The notes below the pieces were generated by a model. It saw only the letters and a program-made list of their open reading frames with translations, was not told where the DNA came from and made no database searches. Made by a program: the position numbers and the translations under genes. A stretch of DNA of 64,000 nt from Microcaldota archaeon (GTDB lineage Archaea; Micrarchaeota; Micrarchaeia; Micrarchaeales; Micrarchaeaceae): positions 34,004 through 98,003 of the forward strand of contig JAKAWS010000001.1 in the NCBI GenBank assembly GCA_021816885.1, read 5' to 3'. Below are positions 8,789 to 17,224 of the stretch, one piece after another (position 1 is the first letter of the stretch; each line of letters starts with the position of its first letter).

Positions 8789-10123
8789 TTATTTCTCGTA
8801 TTTGATCAGGTCTACGTTCCTTGTCTCCTTGAAATACAATATCGCAGCGATAGCAAGGACGGCATAAACCATTGTTATAATTCCTATGTACAGGTAAGCA
8901 ATATGTATCCCCACAGCGACAAGTATTATGCCGGCTATTATTGGCAGGGCTCCCCCTCCATACACTTGTGCTATCTGGTAACTGGCGCTAGCTCCAGAAG
9001 CCCTATATTTTGTCGGGAAATTCTCGGTATAAAATACAGGTATTGCCCCGTATCCGAAACCAAAGACGAAGCCAAATCCTATAAGGTCAGCAAGCGCCGC
9101 AAGCCAGAAGTTGCCCGTGTTTATCAGCGCAAAGTACGGTATGATAAAGATTATGAGGACTATCGCGGAGATGAGAAGCACGGGTCTTCTTCCGATTCTG
9201 TCAGTAAGTATGGATGAGATTAGCATAAATACAAACATGCCGATAGCCGCTATGAACCCTATAGTCTCGGCTGCTACTGGCGTAAAGCCGACAGCCGTCA
9301 TATAACTGGTCCCAAAAACGAACGCAAGGAAGAAGGTTCCCCCAAACATAGCATTTACTAGAGACGTCCCGAGTATCCTCCCAGGCATCTCCTTCCAAGC
9401 CCTGCTGGCAGGGTAATCAAGCACCTTTCTCTTCTTTCTGTAATTGTCGAACAGCATGCTGTCAGTAAGCTTCATCCTTATTATAATTCCGACCACCGCA
9501 ACCAAGAAACCCAGCACGAAGAGCAGTCTCCATCCATACGAGATGAAAGCCGCATGCGACATCGAACTTGTCACGGCAAGCACAGAGCCAAATCCAAGAA
9601 GAAGTCCGAATGGGATTGCAAATCCGGTCCAAGCGCCCCAGAAAGCCCTATGCTTTGATTTAGCCGCATACTCCACCACCCATGTTGAGGCTGTGCCAAA
9701 TTCCGCTCCAAAACTTATTCCCTGAAGAATCCTAAATATAAGAAGGAAAACTACGGCCAGTGCGCCAAGGACAGCATATCCTGGAGTGATTGCGATAAGG
9801 AGCGTAGCGACTCCCATAAGCGTAAGCGCATAGACAAGGGCGTTCTTCCTTCCGTGCCTGTCTGCAATATGCCCAAAGATGTAAGCTCCAACCGGCCTTA
9901 TTACTATGCCTAATCCATAAACAGCCAGCGCGGCAGCAATGCCTGCAAGAAGTGACGTACGGAAGAAGACAGTGCCCCATACTGTGGCAGCTATTATACC
10001 GGTAACAAGAAAGTCGTACTGTTCAATCACAGAGCCTATTATACTTCCTGCAGCTACTTTTGCTATCTTTTTGCCGCTCGGAGCCTTAAAATCAAGATCG
10101 TTATTTTTCTTCCTAAGTGCCAT
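8789..10123 (-). CDS. MFS transporter of the metabolite:H+ symporter type
   Basis: 444 residues with 12 predicted helices. Both halves have the loop motif: GHIADRHGRKNALVY after helix 2 and DRIGRRPVLL after helix 8. The opening GSIIGSVIEQYDFLVTG and FRILQGISFGAEFGTAS strongly resemble the proline/betaine, citrate and shikimate H+ symporters (MHS group). It probably imports an organic acid or osmolyte with protons, suitable for an acid habitat, but the substrate is unknown. Convergent with the cupin-fused gene, 10 bases apart. Confidence 0.86.
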   Translation of the reverse strand: MALRKKNNDLDFKAPSGKKIAKVAAGSIIGSVIEQYDFLVTGIIAATVWGTVFFRTSLLAGIAAALAVYGLGIVIRPVGAYIFGHIADRHGRKNALVYALTLMGVATLLIAITPGYAVLGALAVVFLLIFRILQGISFGAEFGTASTWVVEYAAKSKHRAFWGAWTGFAIPFGLLLGFGSVLAVTSSMSHAAFISYGWRLLFVLGFLVAVVGIIIRMKLTDSMLFDNYRKKRKVLDYPASRAWKEMPGRILGTSLVNAMFGGTFFLAFVFGTSYMTAVGFTPVAAETIGFIAAIGMFVFMLISSILTDRIGRRPVLLISAIVLIIFIIPYFALINTGNFWLAALADLIGFGFVFGFGYGAIPVFYTENFPTKYRASGASASYQIAQVYGGGALPIIAGIILVAVGIHIAYLYIGIITMVYAVLAIAAILYFKETRNVDLIKYEK

Positions 10124-10186
10124 CCATCTACCAATTACGTATCATCGAGAAAGTATAAAAATGTATACTAAGAGTTGGCGATGTTC

Positions 10187-10609
10187 CTATTTAGATGCAT
10201 TCAGCTTTGATGCTATCCCAGACACTTTGGACGTGATGTTCGAGATCGCCGAAATTGTATGCCCCGCCGAAGTGAAGAAGTTGTATATATTGCTCAGGAA
10301 CGCCAGGGAGTTGTGTATGGATATCGTGCCTGTCTGGAAGAAGTAATACGCTGTGGAGAGCACAATGGCTATGATTATGAGCAGAAGGATAAGGCTTATT
10401 ACGAACTTTGCGAACTTCAGTGCCAGCACTATTATTACTATGATAAGCACTATTCCTACTATGGCCCTGTATTCAAGCGGTATCGTTGTGGTTGAGTTAG
10501 CTACAGACGAATTTGTTATGTTGGATATGTTTATGGGAGATGCTGCAGACACTGCGAAAAGCATCGTAAATAGATACGCGGCCAACATGTAAAGTTTTTT
10601 ACCCATCAC
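10187..10609 (-). CDS. Small membrane protein of unknown function
   Basis: A 140-residue protein with an N-terminal signal peptide or helix (LYMLAAYLFTMLFAVSAA), an Asn/Ser/Thr-rich stretch that would be outside, two adjacent very hydrophobic helices at about 47-90 rich in Ile/Leu/Val, and an amphipathic Ser/Ile-rich tail. I recognise no family. It lies just downstream of the L,D-transpeptidase-like gene on the same strand (69 bases), so the two may share a transcript. Confidence 0.6.
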   Translation of the reverse strand: MMGKKLYMLAAYLFTMLFAVSAASPINISNITNSSVANSTTTIPLEYRAIVGIVLIIVIIVLALKFAKFVISLILLLIIIAIVLSTAYYFFQTGTISIHNSLAFLSNIYNFFTSAGHTISAISNITSKVSGIASKLNASK

Positions 10610-10678
10610 ACCAATAGTCTTTGTAGAAACAGTTTAAAATACCTTTCTATGTTTTGTAACGGCTGGCCGATTCCGATA

Positions 10679-11299
10679 TCACGGCAAAAGGATTGTCTTC
10701 GGTCTGTTATACTGTATCGCCACCGGAGTGCCGTTTTTAAGTCGTGGGTATAGGTACTTTGCGGCAGGAAGTTTAAGCTCGACGCATCCGAGGCTTTGCG
10801 GCCATCCATAACCCTTTCTAGGGAAAGCATGTATCGCATCGCCATAGTGGAAAAAGTTCACATATTTTACTCCTGGGTCGTTGTACCACATACCAGTTGC
10901 AGGATTGTACCCGCTCATTGTCATTGACCTTTCCCTTTTGTATATACGAAAGACGCCATCAGGGGTGGGCGATTGCGGTATCCCTGTGTTGACCAATGTT
11001 TCAAAAACAACATGATTATAATATACTAGATAAAGCCGCTCAGGCAGCTTTTCAGATACTACAACATACACCCCTCCAAGCTTTCCTTCCGATATCACGC
11101 TGCCGACCGGAACGCTTTCTTTCCTGTGTCTTCTGAGCAGTTCCTTTATCATATCTCTCCGGTTTGGGGATTTTATGCTAGAGACTTTATCTGCTGGTGC
11201 TGTGCCGCGCAGAAGATGGGATGCAGCACTGCTTTGCTGCGGATAAAAAGCCAGTCCTACGCTCAATGCCACTGCCGCGGCGAGCGATGCCCTTTCCAT
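10679..11299 (-). CDS. Exported L,D-transpeptidase-like protein (YkuD fold)
   Basis: 206 residues. A signal peptide (residues ~1-25, ending in SSAA) is followed by a basic linker and a YkuD-type domain from about 65: a beta-rich region (RLYLVYYNHVVFETLVNTGI, TPDGVFRIYKRERS) and the active-site segment IHAFPRKGYGWPQSLGCVEL with the candidate catalytic Cys in SLGC and the conserved His twelve residues before the Ser. The common SHGC(I/V)R form is changed: His to Leu before Gly and Arg to Glu after Cys. In bacteria these enzymes cross-link peptidoglycan, which archaea lack, so the substrate here must be another polymer or a partner cell. Domain assignment is good, function is open. Confidence 0.82.
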   Translation of the reverse strand: MERASLAAAVALSVGLAFYPQQSSAASHLLRGTAPADKVSSIKSPNRRDMIKELLRRHRKESVPVGSVISEGKLGGVYVVVSEKLPERLYLVYYNHVVFETLVNTGIPQSPTPDGVFRIYKRERSMTMSGYNPATGMWYNDPGVKYVNFFHYGDAIHAFPRKGYGWPQSLGCVELKLPAAKYLYPRLKNGTPVAIQYNRPKTILLP

Positions 11300-11329
11300 A
11301 ATACCATCTCAGCACAGAAATATAAATAA

Positions 11330-12025
11330 CTACCTGCCTCTTTTCTGTCTCCTTTTATCGGAGATATTCATGCGCCCACAAAGCGCACTTATAATCTCCA
11401 CCTTGGCCATATACTCTACATCCAACAGTTTCCACAAAGACTCCATACCTGCGATAAAAGATTCCTTATTGTTGCTTATGGCAACACTTCCATGGTATTC
11501 CCCATTCTCTCCGAATATGAAAACAACATCGGCATTTTTTGAGAATTCTTTTGCTACCGACCTTGCAAGTTCTGCACTGCCGGATTTTCCTCGAACAGAT
11601 CTGAACTTCGGATCTCGTTCAGAGATAAAATAATAGTTAGCCTCGGCAAACGCGCCTGGGTCCAAGGCTCCTGCTCCTAGCGTTCCAATCAGCGGCATTG
11701 AATAACATCCATGGAGATGTATACCTGCAGTTGTATCTGGTGCAACTTTCAGTATCTCAAGGTACATCTTGCACTCGCTGCTCTGTTTTATACCGTTTAC
11801 CGAATTTCCGGTCCTTACATCAACTATAGAACACCTCCCATCCGCTGCCCCGATTTTGTTACCGGAAGGTGTTACCGCAATGAGATTGTCTCCTGCTCTG
11901 ACAAAAGCATTTCCCATTCTTGTATCCGGAGAGAAAAAGCCAGGGAAAGAGTATGCGCGCTCTACTATCTTTCCCAGTGCGGTCTTCGCATCTCGGACAC
12001 TTCTACTTTTTGATGACACAGCCAT
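11330..12025 (-). CDS. Class II aldolase/adducin-family protein
   Basis: A zinc-dependent fuculose-phosphate aldolase-like fold, 231 residues from this start. MGNAFVRAGDNLIAVTPSG matches the family segment GN(V/I)SxR...(V/I)TPSG. SSECKMYLEILKVAPDTTAGIHLHG corresponds to the catalytic-acid segment followed by the zinc HxH. A third zinc His would be expected near the C-terminus; ENGEYHGSVA may provide it. I prefer the ATG at 12025 to a TTG at 12046 because a TATA box lies about 30 bases upstream of it. Substrate (a phosphorylated sugar or methylthioribulose-type compound) cannot be told. Confidence 0.7.
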   Translation of the reverse strand: MAVSSKSRSVRDAKTALGKIVERAYSFPGFFSPDTRMGNAFVRAGDNLIAVTPSGNKIGAADGRCSIVDVRTGNSVNGIKQSSECKMYLEILKVAPDTTAGIHLHGCYSMPLIGTLGAGALDPGAFAEANYYFISERDPKFRSVRGKSGSAELARSVAKEFSKNADVVFIFGENGEYHGSVAISNNKESFIAGMESLWKLLDVEYMAKVEIISALCGRMNISDKRRQKRGR

Positions 12026-12052
12026 ATTACCGCAACTGAGACGCAAGTATTC

Positions 12053-12063
12053 CCTTTATATAT
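12053..12063 (-). promoter_or_regulatory. TATA box for the class II aldolase gene
   Basis: Read on the minus strand this is aaatatataaagg, about 30 bases upstream of the ATG at 12025. The AT run is nearly symmetric and could also help the divergent gene at 12116. Confidence 0.45.
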
Positions 12064-12115
12064 TTGTTTCAAAAGAGTTTATCATACTTTTCGGTTCCTG
12101 TCAAACGGTGCAGCA

Positions 12116-12616
12116 ATGCAAGCAATCCAGACAAGTTTAGGTGTAACAGGTTCAAGCGAAGCACTCATAGTCCTGTTGTTCATTATCTTCATTTTGGCAC
12201 GGCGCATCATGCGCCAAAGAAATGGCACAAGGTATTCTATTCGCAGTATCCTAACAACACCGATAATCTACCTCATCCTTACGGCTTTGCTCATGGTCGG
12301 TGAATCTGCAAACAGAATTGCAGTGATTGTGACATTAATGCTGCTGGGCCTGGCCGCCGGACTTATCCTGGGGAAGAGGTCGGATATATTCGAGAAAGAA
12401 GGAAAGGTAATGTATAGAAGGTCTACCGAAGTGACATTCCTGTGGGTAATCGGATACGTGATAAGAGTGGGTATAGAGTTCCTTTCGGCAAGCCCTGCGA
12501 TAATATTCTATGCGGACATACTGTTAGCGGTCAGCGCAGGACTCCTTCTCGGAGAGACGGTCGTGCTTTACCGAAACTACAACAATAAGTACAAAAAGAA
12601 GCGAACAGTTACATAA
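12116..12616 (+). CDS. Polytopic membrane protein, possibly CcdC/DUF1453-like
   Basis: 166 residues with four or five hydrophobic helices and a basic C-terminal tail (YNNKYKKKRTVT). The first helix is followed by ARRIMRQRNGTRYSIRSILTTPIIYLIL, and the later region has conserved-looking RRSTEVTFLWVIGYVIR. The topology and the Arg-rich first loop recall the bacterial CcdC/DUF1453 proteins linked to cytochrome c assembly, but I see no decisive motif. Starts 90 bases from the divergent aldolase gene. Confidence 0.55.
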   Translation: MQAIQTSLGVTGSSEALIVLLFIIFILARRIMRQRNGTRYSIRSILTTPIIYLILTALLMVGESANRIAVIVTLMLLGLAAGLILGKRSDIFEKEGKVMYRRSTEVTFLWVIGYVIRVGIEFLSASPAIIFYADILLAVSAGLLLGETVVLYRNYNNKYKKKRTVT

Positions 12617-12789
12617 AACGCGCATAGGCGCGCAGAGCGCTGTGTCCACTCCAGTTTCATGCTCTATATGTTTAATTCCGACTTTCCATCCTCTATGGAT
12701 ACCGAATGTACTTATCAGAAGTACCATTCCACGGCCCGAAGGCCATACTTCTTCAGCACTTATTAAAACTTTTATGCGATATAGATATT

Positions 12790-13275
12790 ATGCGATTCTT
12801 ATCCGGAAAAGAAGAGGAAAATGCAAGAGCATATTTTAATGCAGCAGCCGAAGCAGCCTTAAATTCTACATGTAACCGCCATAAATGCGGAACTGTTATT
12901 GTGAAAGACAATATAATAATCGGAAAGGGATCAAATTCCCCTCCAAGGGGCAAAGAAGAACAAAGACGATGTGCAAATTCAAAAGACTCATACAACAAAA
13001 AGGTCACAGACAAAACCTGTTGCGTCCACGCCGAACAAAGAGCAATCATGGACGCATTAAGAAATAACCCGGATAAAATCCTGGATTCTAGACTATACTT
13101 TATGCGTATTGATAAAGATAATAAAATCACAAGGGCAGGGAAGCCTTACTGTACAATATGCAGTAAAATGTCCTTGGATACCGGAATAAAAGAGTTTGTT
13201 TTATGGCACGAAGACGGCATTTGTGTCTATGGCACAGAAGAATATAACACCATTTCTTTCAATTATTCGGATTGA
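12790..13275 (+). CDS. Cytidine/deoxycytidylate deaminase-family zinc enzyme
   Basis: A 161-residue deaminase fold: CCVHAEQRAI supplies the zinc His and the catalytic Glu, and PYCTICSKM the two zinc Cys. Upstream HKCGTVIVKDNIIIGKGSN is the usual first beta hairpin. Extra cysteines (CNRHKC, RRCANS) resemble dCMP deaminases and late competence ComE-type enzymes. It could act on dCMP or on a modified base; the substrate is unclear. The ATG at 12790 is favoured over a longer frame to 12706. Codon use is clearly more A/T-rich than the neighbours, suggesting recent arrival. Not in an evident operon. Confidence 0.78.
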   Translation: MRFLSGKEEENARAYFNAAAEAALNSTCNRHKCGTVIVKDNIIIGKGSNSPPRGKEEQRRCANSKDSYNKKVTDKTCCVHAEQRAIMDALRNNPDKILDSRLYFMRIDKDNKITRAGKPYCTICSKMSLDTGIKEFVLWHEDGICVYGTEEYNTISFNYSD

Positions 13276-13346
13276 CTAAAATTCAAGGCCGTTAACCTCT
13301 AGTCCGTCAAAACCGGGTTTTCCATACCTATCGCTGAAAACGCAGG

Positions 13347-13418
13347 TGGGCCCGCGGAGAATCGGACTCCGATCCTCAGCGTGTAAAGCTGACGTCTTAA
13401 CCATTGGACTACGGGCCC
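13347..13418 (-). tRNA. tRNA-Val (anticodon TAC)
   Basis: A full 72-nt cloverleaf: acceptor GGGCCCG paired with CGGGCCC and discriminator A, anticodon stem TCAGC/GCTGA around loop TTTACAC (anticodon at 13383-13385), T arm CGGAG-TCCGATT-CTCCG. No intron, CCA not encoded. The 5' G of the tRNA is also the last base of the stop codon of the upstream aminotransferase gene, so the tRNA must be cut from that mRNA or arise from a promoter inside it. Confidence 0.96.
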
Positions 13419-14632
13419 TATTTTGCATTCTTTCTGCAGAAATCGTTTATCTTAAGTATCGCATCCTCTAAAATATCTTTTGGTGCAAGAGACACTATCC
13501 TGAAATGGTCGCTTGAGCCGAATCCGGCTCCTTCCCTTGTCCAGATCCCCTTTTCCTTCATGAGTCTGTATACGAAGTCCGCATCGCTTTTTATCTTCAT
13601 CTCGCCGAATTTTATCTTTGGGAAGAGGTAGAACGCAGCGTGCGGCCTTCTCACCTCGATGTAATTGTTCTCCGATAAGAGCTTGAATGAGAACATGACC
13701 CTTCTCTCTATCTCTCTGGCTATTTTCCTAGTCTCCCTCTCATGTTCCTTCTGGTTGTTCATCGCATCTGCTATAGCGTATTGTGCAGTCGTGTTCACGC
13801 AGAGCCTTGTTAGTGCATAATCGACCAGCTTGTTCTTTACCTCCATTGATTTCTTGTCGTTTTCCGGAGTTATGAGGAAGCCTATCCTGAGGCCAGTCGC
13901 ATCAAAGTTCTTCGAGGCCCCGTTCATTATCATGTATGGCACCCCTTTTGCAACCTCGGATATGCTCGTATATTCTACATCTCCGAATATCATCTCATCG
14001 TATATCTCATCGCTTATTATGAAGATGTCGTTGTCGTTTGCCAGCTCCGCTATCCCCTTCAGCGCCTTCCTCTTCAGGACTGTTCCTGTCGGATTGTTCG
14101 GGTTTGTCACCATCATGTATTTCGGTTTTTTCCTTCCGAGCCTTTTTAGGTTTCTTCCGACCTTATCCACATCTATGTTCCAATCGTCTTCTTCATTGTA
14201 ATCTTCTGTCACGACTTTCCCGTCGTTCATCCGTACATATATCGGGTATTGCATGTAATAAGGCCTAAAAAGGATTGCAGTATCGCCTCTGTCGATAAAC
14301 GCGCTGTTTATCATTGATATGCCTTCAGACAATCCATGCGTGATGATGATTGATTCGGCGGTGGGCTCCAGCCCGTACATCTTCTTATACCTCTTTATTA
14401 CTGCATCCTTAAGTTCCGGGAGACCATCGCCTTTTGTATAAAACGTCTTTCCTTCGCTTAGGGCCCTTTTGTACGCCTTTATGACATAGCTTGGAGTCTT
14501 GAAGTATTTTACCGGGTCTCCGCTGTCAAGGCTTATTATCTTCTTGCCCTCTTTCAACAGAAGGTCTGCGTATCTTCCCTCCTCGGAGAATATGCTGTCC
14601 GCGAACCTGCTCCTTCTTGATAATATTCCCAT
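13418..14632 (-). CDS. Class I/II PLP-dependent aminotransferase
   Basis: 404 residues of fold-type I aminotransferase. NPNNPTG binds the cofactor ring; SDEIYDEMIF holds the Asp/Tyr pair; NGASKNFDATGLRIGF has the Schiff-base Lys (about residue 244) and the phosphate-binding Arg; RRPHAAFYLFPKI and FRIVSL near the end match the substrate-carboxylate Arg region. Closest in style to archaeal alanine/aspartate aminotransferases; the amino donor cannot be fixed from sequence. Stop codon overlaps tRNA-Val by one base. 8 bases separate it from the Dph6 gene upstream, suggesting one transcript. Confidence 0.93.
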   Translation of the reverse strand: MGILSRRSRFADSIFSEEGRYADLLLKEGKKIISLDSGDPVKYFKTPSYVIKAYKRALSEGKTFYTKGDGLPELKDAVIKRYKKMYGLEPTAESIIITHGLSEGISMINSAFIDRGDTAILFRPYYMQYPIYVRMNDGKVVTEDYNEEDDWNIDVDKVGRNLKRLGRKKPKYMMVTNPNNPTGTVLKRKALKGIAELANDNDIFIISDEIYDEMIFGDVEYTSISEVAKGVPYMIMNGASKNFDATGLRIGFLITPENDKKSMEVKNKLVDYALTRLCVNTTAQYAIADAMNNQKEHERETRKIAREIERRVMFSFKLLSENNYIEVRRPHAAFYLFPKIKFGEMKIKSDADFVYRLMKEKGIWTREGAGFGSSDHFRIVSLAPKDILEDAILKINDFCRKNAK

Positions 14633-14640
14633 CCATTCAC

Positions 14641-15303
14641 CTACTCTATCAATCTGGCACCTTCAATTATAAATGTGCCGAACTCCCCCTCCTTTTCTAT
14701 CCTGTGCTTTTCTATCAGGATCCTCTTTGAGAAAAAGGGCGCATTGAGGACAAAGCTTTCCGCCTCGCCGCCTTCAAAGCACATGTTTATCCCGTATCTT
14801 CTGTTAAGCTCTATCAGCTTTTTTATCATGGGCCTATCTATCTTCCTTCCCAGATAGGAGACATCCATCCCCTCTGCAGCCACCCTTGTTATTATCGCAT
14901 CATATCTTTCCGCTAGGAGATTAAGCTCCTTTAATGGCTCTATCCCCCACAGCGGAGCGATATGCCTTATGCCAAGATTTTTGCATATCCTATCTATTCT
15001 GTCCCTCTGATAAGTGCTAGCTACTGCTCCAGTTATAAGCACTGATATCCTGTTCTGTTTAAGGCCCCCCTCGAGGTCAGCCAGCTCTTCCTCCTTTACT
15101 CCTTCAGTATCTACAAAGGTATGCATTATTCCCATGGCTTCGGCTTGCATGGGGCAGAACTCTATGTTCGGCTTGTGAAACATGAAACTGTCTTCGTTCA
15201 CAGACCTCATAGTCATAAGGAGTTCCGGCATTACCCCATCTTCGGATGCCATGTGCAGCGCAAGCGTAGAATCTTTACCGCCGCTAAAGAGAGCCGCTAT
15301 CAC
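14641..15303 (-). CDS. dph6: Diphthine--ammonia ligase (Dph6-type PP-loop ATPase)
   Basis: Performs the final amidation of diphthine to diphthamide on EF-2, using ATP and ammonia. The N-terminus FSGGKDSTLALHMA is the PP-loop ATP site. VLITGAVASTYQRDRIDRICKNLGI and APLWGIEP are hallmark segments of the Dph6/MJ0570 family, as is the end GINMCFEGGEAESFVLNAPFF. 220 residues is the usual length for the archaeal single-domain form. Its target EF-2 is encoded at the left edge of the window with an intact diphthamide His. Confidence 0.92.
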   Translation of the reverse strand: MIAALFSGGKDSTLALHMASEDGVMPELLMTMRSVNEDSFMFHKPNIEFCPMQAEAMGIMHTFVDTEGVKEEELADLEGGLKQNRISVLITGAVASTYQRDRIDRICKNLGIRHIAPLWGIEPLKELNLLAERYDAIITRVAAEGMDVSYLGRKIDRPMIKKLIELNRRYGINMCFEGGEAESFVLNAPFFSKRILIEKHRIEKEGEFGTFIIEGARLIE

Positions 15304-15343
15304 TCAAACACCAACAGTAAAGAATCGCCACAAAACATTATTA

Positions 15344-17224
15344 ATGCTCTGTCGCAGATATCTATATGTTATTCTGAGGTCTCTGGGTGTCAAGATAGCT
15401 AACGAAATCGATATATCATGGATGACTGGCGGAAAGCAGGGCAGCGGCATAGATGTAGCGCTCGGCCTCTTTTCCAGAACAATGATACGATATGGATATC
15501 ACATATACGGCTACAGGGAGTACCACTCTAACATAATTGGGATGCACAGTTATTTCATAGTAAGAACTACCGAAGCAGAGAAGAACTCGCTCGGAGGCAA
15601 GGTTGACCTAGCGGTCTTTTTCGATAAGGAATCGGTCTTCGGCGAAAAGAACAGGCACAGCGAAGCAATCCATAGCGGCCATGTCGGGGACATAGCGCCA
15701 GGAGGCACTCTGATAATAGATAGCGCGGTGGACAGATCCATGATCCAGAGGAGTGATATAAGGATAATACAGATAGACAGTACAAAGATCATATACAATG
15801 TCGCTGCACGTCTTAAAAAAGGCCCCGGCGAACTTGCAATAACTCGGAATGTGATTGCCGTCGCTTCTTCTGCATATCTGATGGGGATAGACACTGATAC
15901 CCTGATGGAGATGATAAAAGAAGAGTTTAGGGGCAAGCCGGTTACAGTCATACAGACCGATTCTGAAATAGCCAAAGAGACCATCGCGTATATGTCCTCC
16001 GAAAAGATACAGCCAATCATGCAGCTCAAGAAGCGCGAACATAAGAGCAGGTACATGTATACCGAGGGATTCACTGCTGCAGCGCTCGGCAAGGCTATTG
16101 CAGGATGCAAAATCCAGATATACTATCCGATAACGCCGGCAAGTGATGAGAGCACATTCATAGAGTCCCATCCGGAATTCAAGATGAGGGTGGTGCAGCC
16201 TGAGAGCGAACTTGCGGTCATCTGCATGGTGACCGGAGCCGCCATAGCAGGGGCGCGCGCCGCCACATCCACATCAGGTCCAGGCCTCTCCCTTATGACT
16301 GAAGCAATAACATACGCAGGCATAACAGAGACCCCTATTGTCGTGGTAGACCATCAAAGGGGTGCCCCGGCTACCGGCCAGCCCACTCGCACAGAGCAGG
16401 GAGACCTTGCCTTTGTGGTAAGCCAAGGACACGGAGATTTCGGGAGAATAATCGTTGCGCCCGGAACAGTCAACCAATATGTAGAAATGACTGCCAACGC
16501 CTTCAATTATGCTGAAAGATACCAACTTCCTGTGATAGTCTTAGGGGAAAAAGCAATTGCGCAGGCATCGATATCAATGGATGCGGATTATATCGAATCG
16601 TTCAAGGGCTCATATAAAATAGATAGGGGCAAACTCAACTTTGGAAATGTTCGGTTAAAGGAGGGTGAGGATTATAAACGGTTTAAGTTTACCGATGATA
16701 AGATATCAGAGAGAATAATACCCGGCAACCCATCTGCAGTAATGTGGCTTACCGGAGACGAGCACGACGAATACGGCCATCCTTACGAAGAGGCGAAGAA
16801 TAGGACTGCCATGATGGAGAAGAGGTTAGGAAAAGATGCTCTAATACTCAGAGAGCTTCCCCAAAGCGCGAAATATGGGTTAACTGGAGATCCATCAAAG
16901 GCTGACCTCTTAGTGGTGAGCTGGGGAGGCGCAACCGGAGGCATAATAGACTGTGCTGATGGCTCTATATCATTTCTCCAGGTAAGACTCATACTTCCCT
17001 TCCCAGAAGAGATAAAAGGGATAATCGGCAAGGCGAAAAAGACAGTCTGCATCGAGAGCAACATATCCGGCCAATTGCGCGCCCATATAGCATCGAAGAC
17101 TGGGATACTTATAGAAAACCAGATACTCAAGTACAATGGCCGCCCGATGAAATACGACGAGCTCGCAAACGCGATATCAAAGATCAAAAATGGAGAGAAA
17201 AAGGTTGTTTTGAATGACGATTAG
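15344..17224 (+). CDS. korA: 2-oxoacid:ferredoxin oxidoreductase, fused gamma-alpha subunit
   Basis: Oxidises 2-oxoacids to acyl-CoA with ferredoxin as acceptor. Residues ~20-215 are the gamma domain (SWMTGGKQGSGIDVALGLFS, then VDLAVFFDKES); from ~240 the alpha domain begins (GFTAAALGKAIAGCKIQIYYPITPASDEST, GARAATSTSGPGLSLMTEAI, RGAPATGQPTRTEQGDL). This gamma-alpha fusion is typical of 2-oxoglutarate and broad-specificity archaeal enzymes. The ATG at 15344 is the only in-frame start between the Dph6 gene and the first conserved segment; a frame extending to 15182 would overlap dph6 and is rejected. The beta subunit follows with an 11-base overlap. Confidence 0.93.
   Translation: MLCRRYLYVILRSLGVKIANEIDISWMTGGKQGSGIDVALGLFSRTMIRYGYHIYGYREYHSNIIGMHSYFIVRTTEAEKNSLGGKVDLAVFFDKESVFGEKNRHSEAIHSGHVGDIAPGGTLIIDSAVDRSMIQRSDIRIIQIDSTKIIYNVAARLKKGPGELAITRNVIAVASSAYLMGIDTDTLMEMIKEEFRGKPVTVIQTDSEIAKETIAYMSSEKIQPIMQLKKREHKSRYMYTEGFTAAALGKAIAGCKIQIYYPITPASDESTFIESHPEFKMRVVQPESELAVICMVTGAAIAGARAATSTSGPGLSLMTEAITYAGITETPIVVVDHQRGAPATGQPTRTEQGDLAFVVSQGHGDFGRIIVAPGTVNQYVEMTANAFNYAERYQLPVIVLGEKAIAQASISMDADYIESFKGSYKIDRGKLNFGNVRLKEGEDYKRFKFTDDKISERIIPGNPSAVMWLTGDEHDEYGHPYEEAKNRTAMMEKRLGKDALILRELPQSAKYGLTGDPSKADLLVVSWGGATGGIIDCADGSISFLQVRLILPFPEEIKGIIGKAKKTVCIESNISGQLRAHIASKTGILIENQILKYNGRPMKYDELANAISKIKNGEKKVVLNDD

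Noticed and set aside
12524..12727. Minus-strand 67-residue frame
   Set aside because: It runs into the opposite strand of the CcdC-like gene; part (around 12630-12720) looks protein-like but no homology or start signal supports it.
15182..15343. Longer N-terminus of the 2-oxoacid oxidoreductase gamma-alpha subunit
   Set aside because: It would overlap the Dph6 gene on the other strand and adds residues with no family resemblance; ATG 15344 is next to the conserved core.
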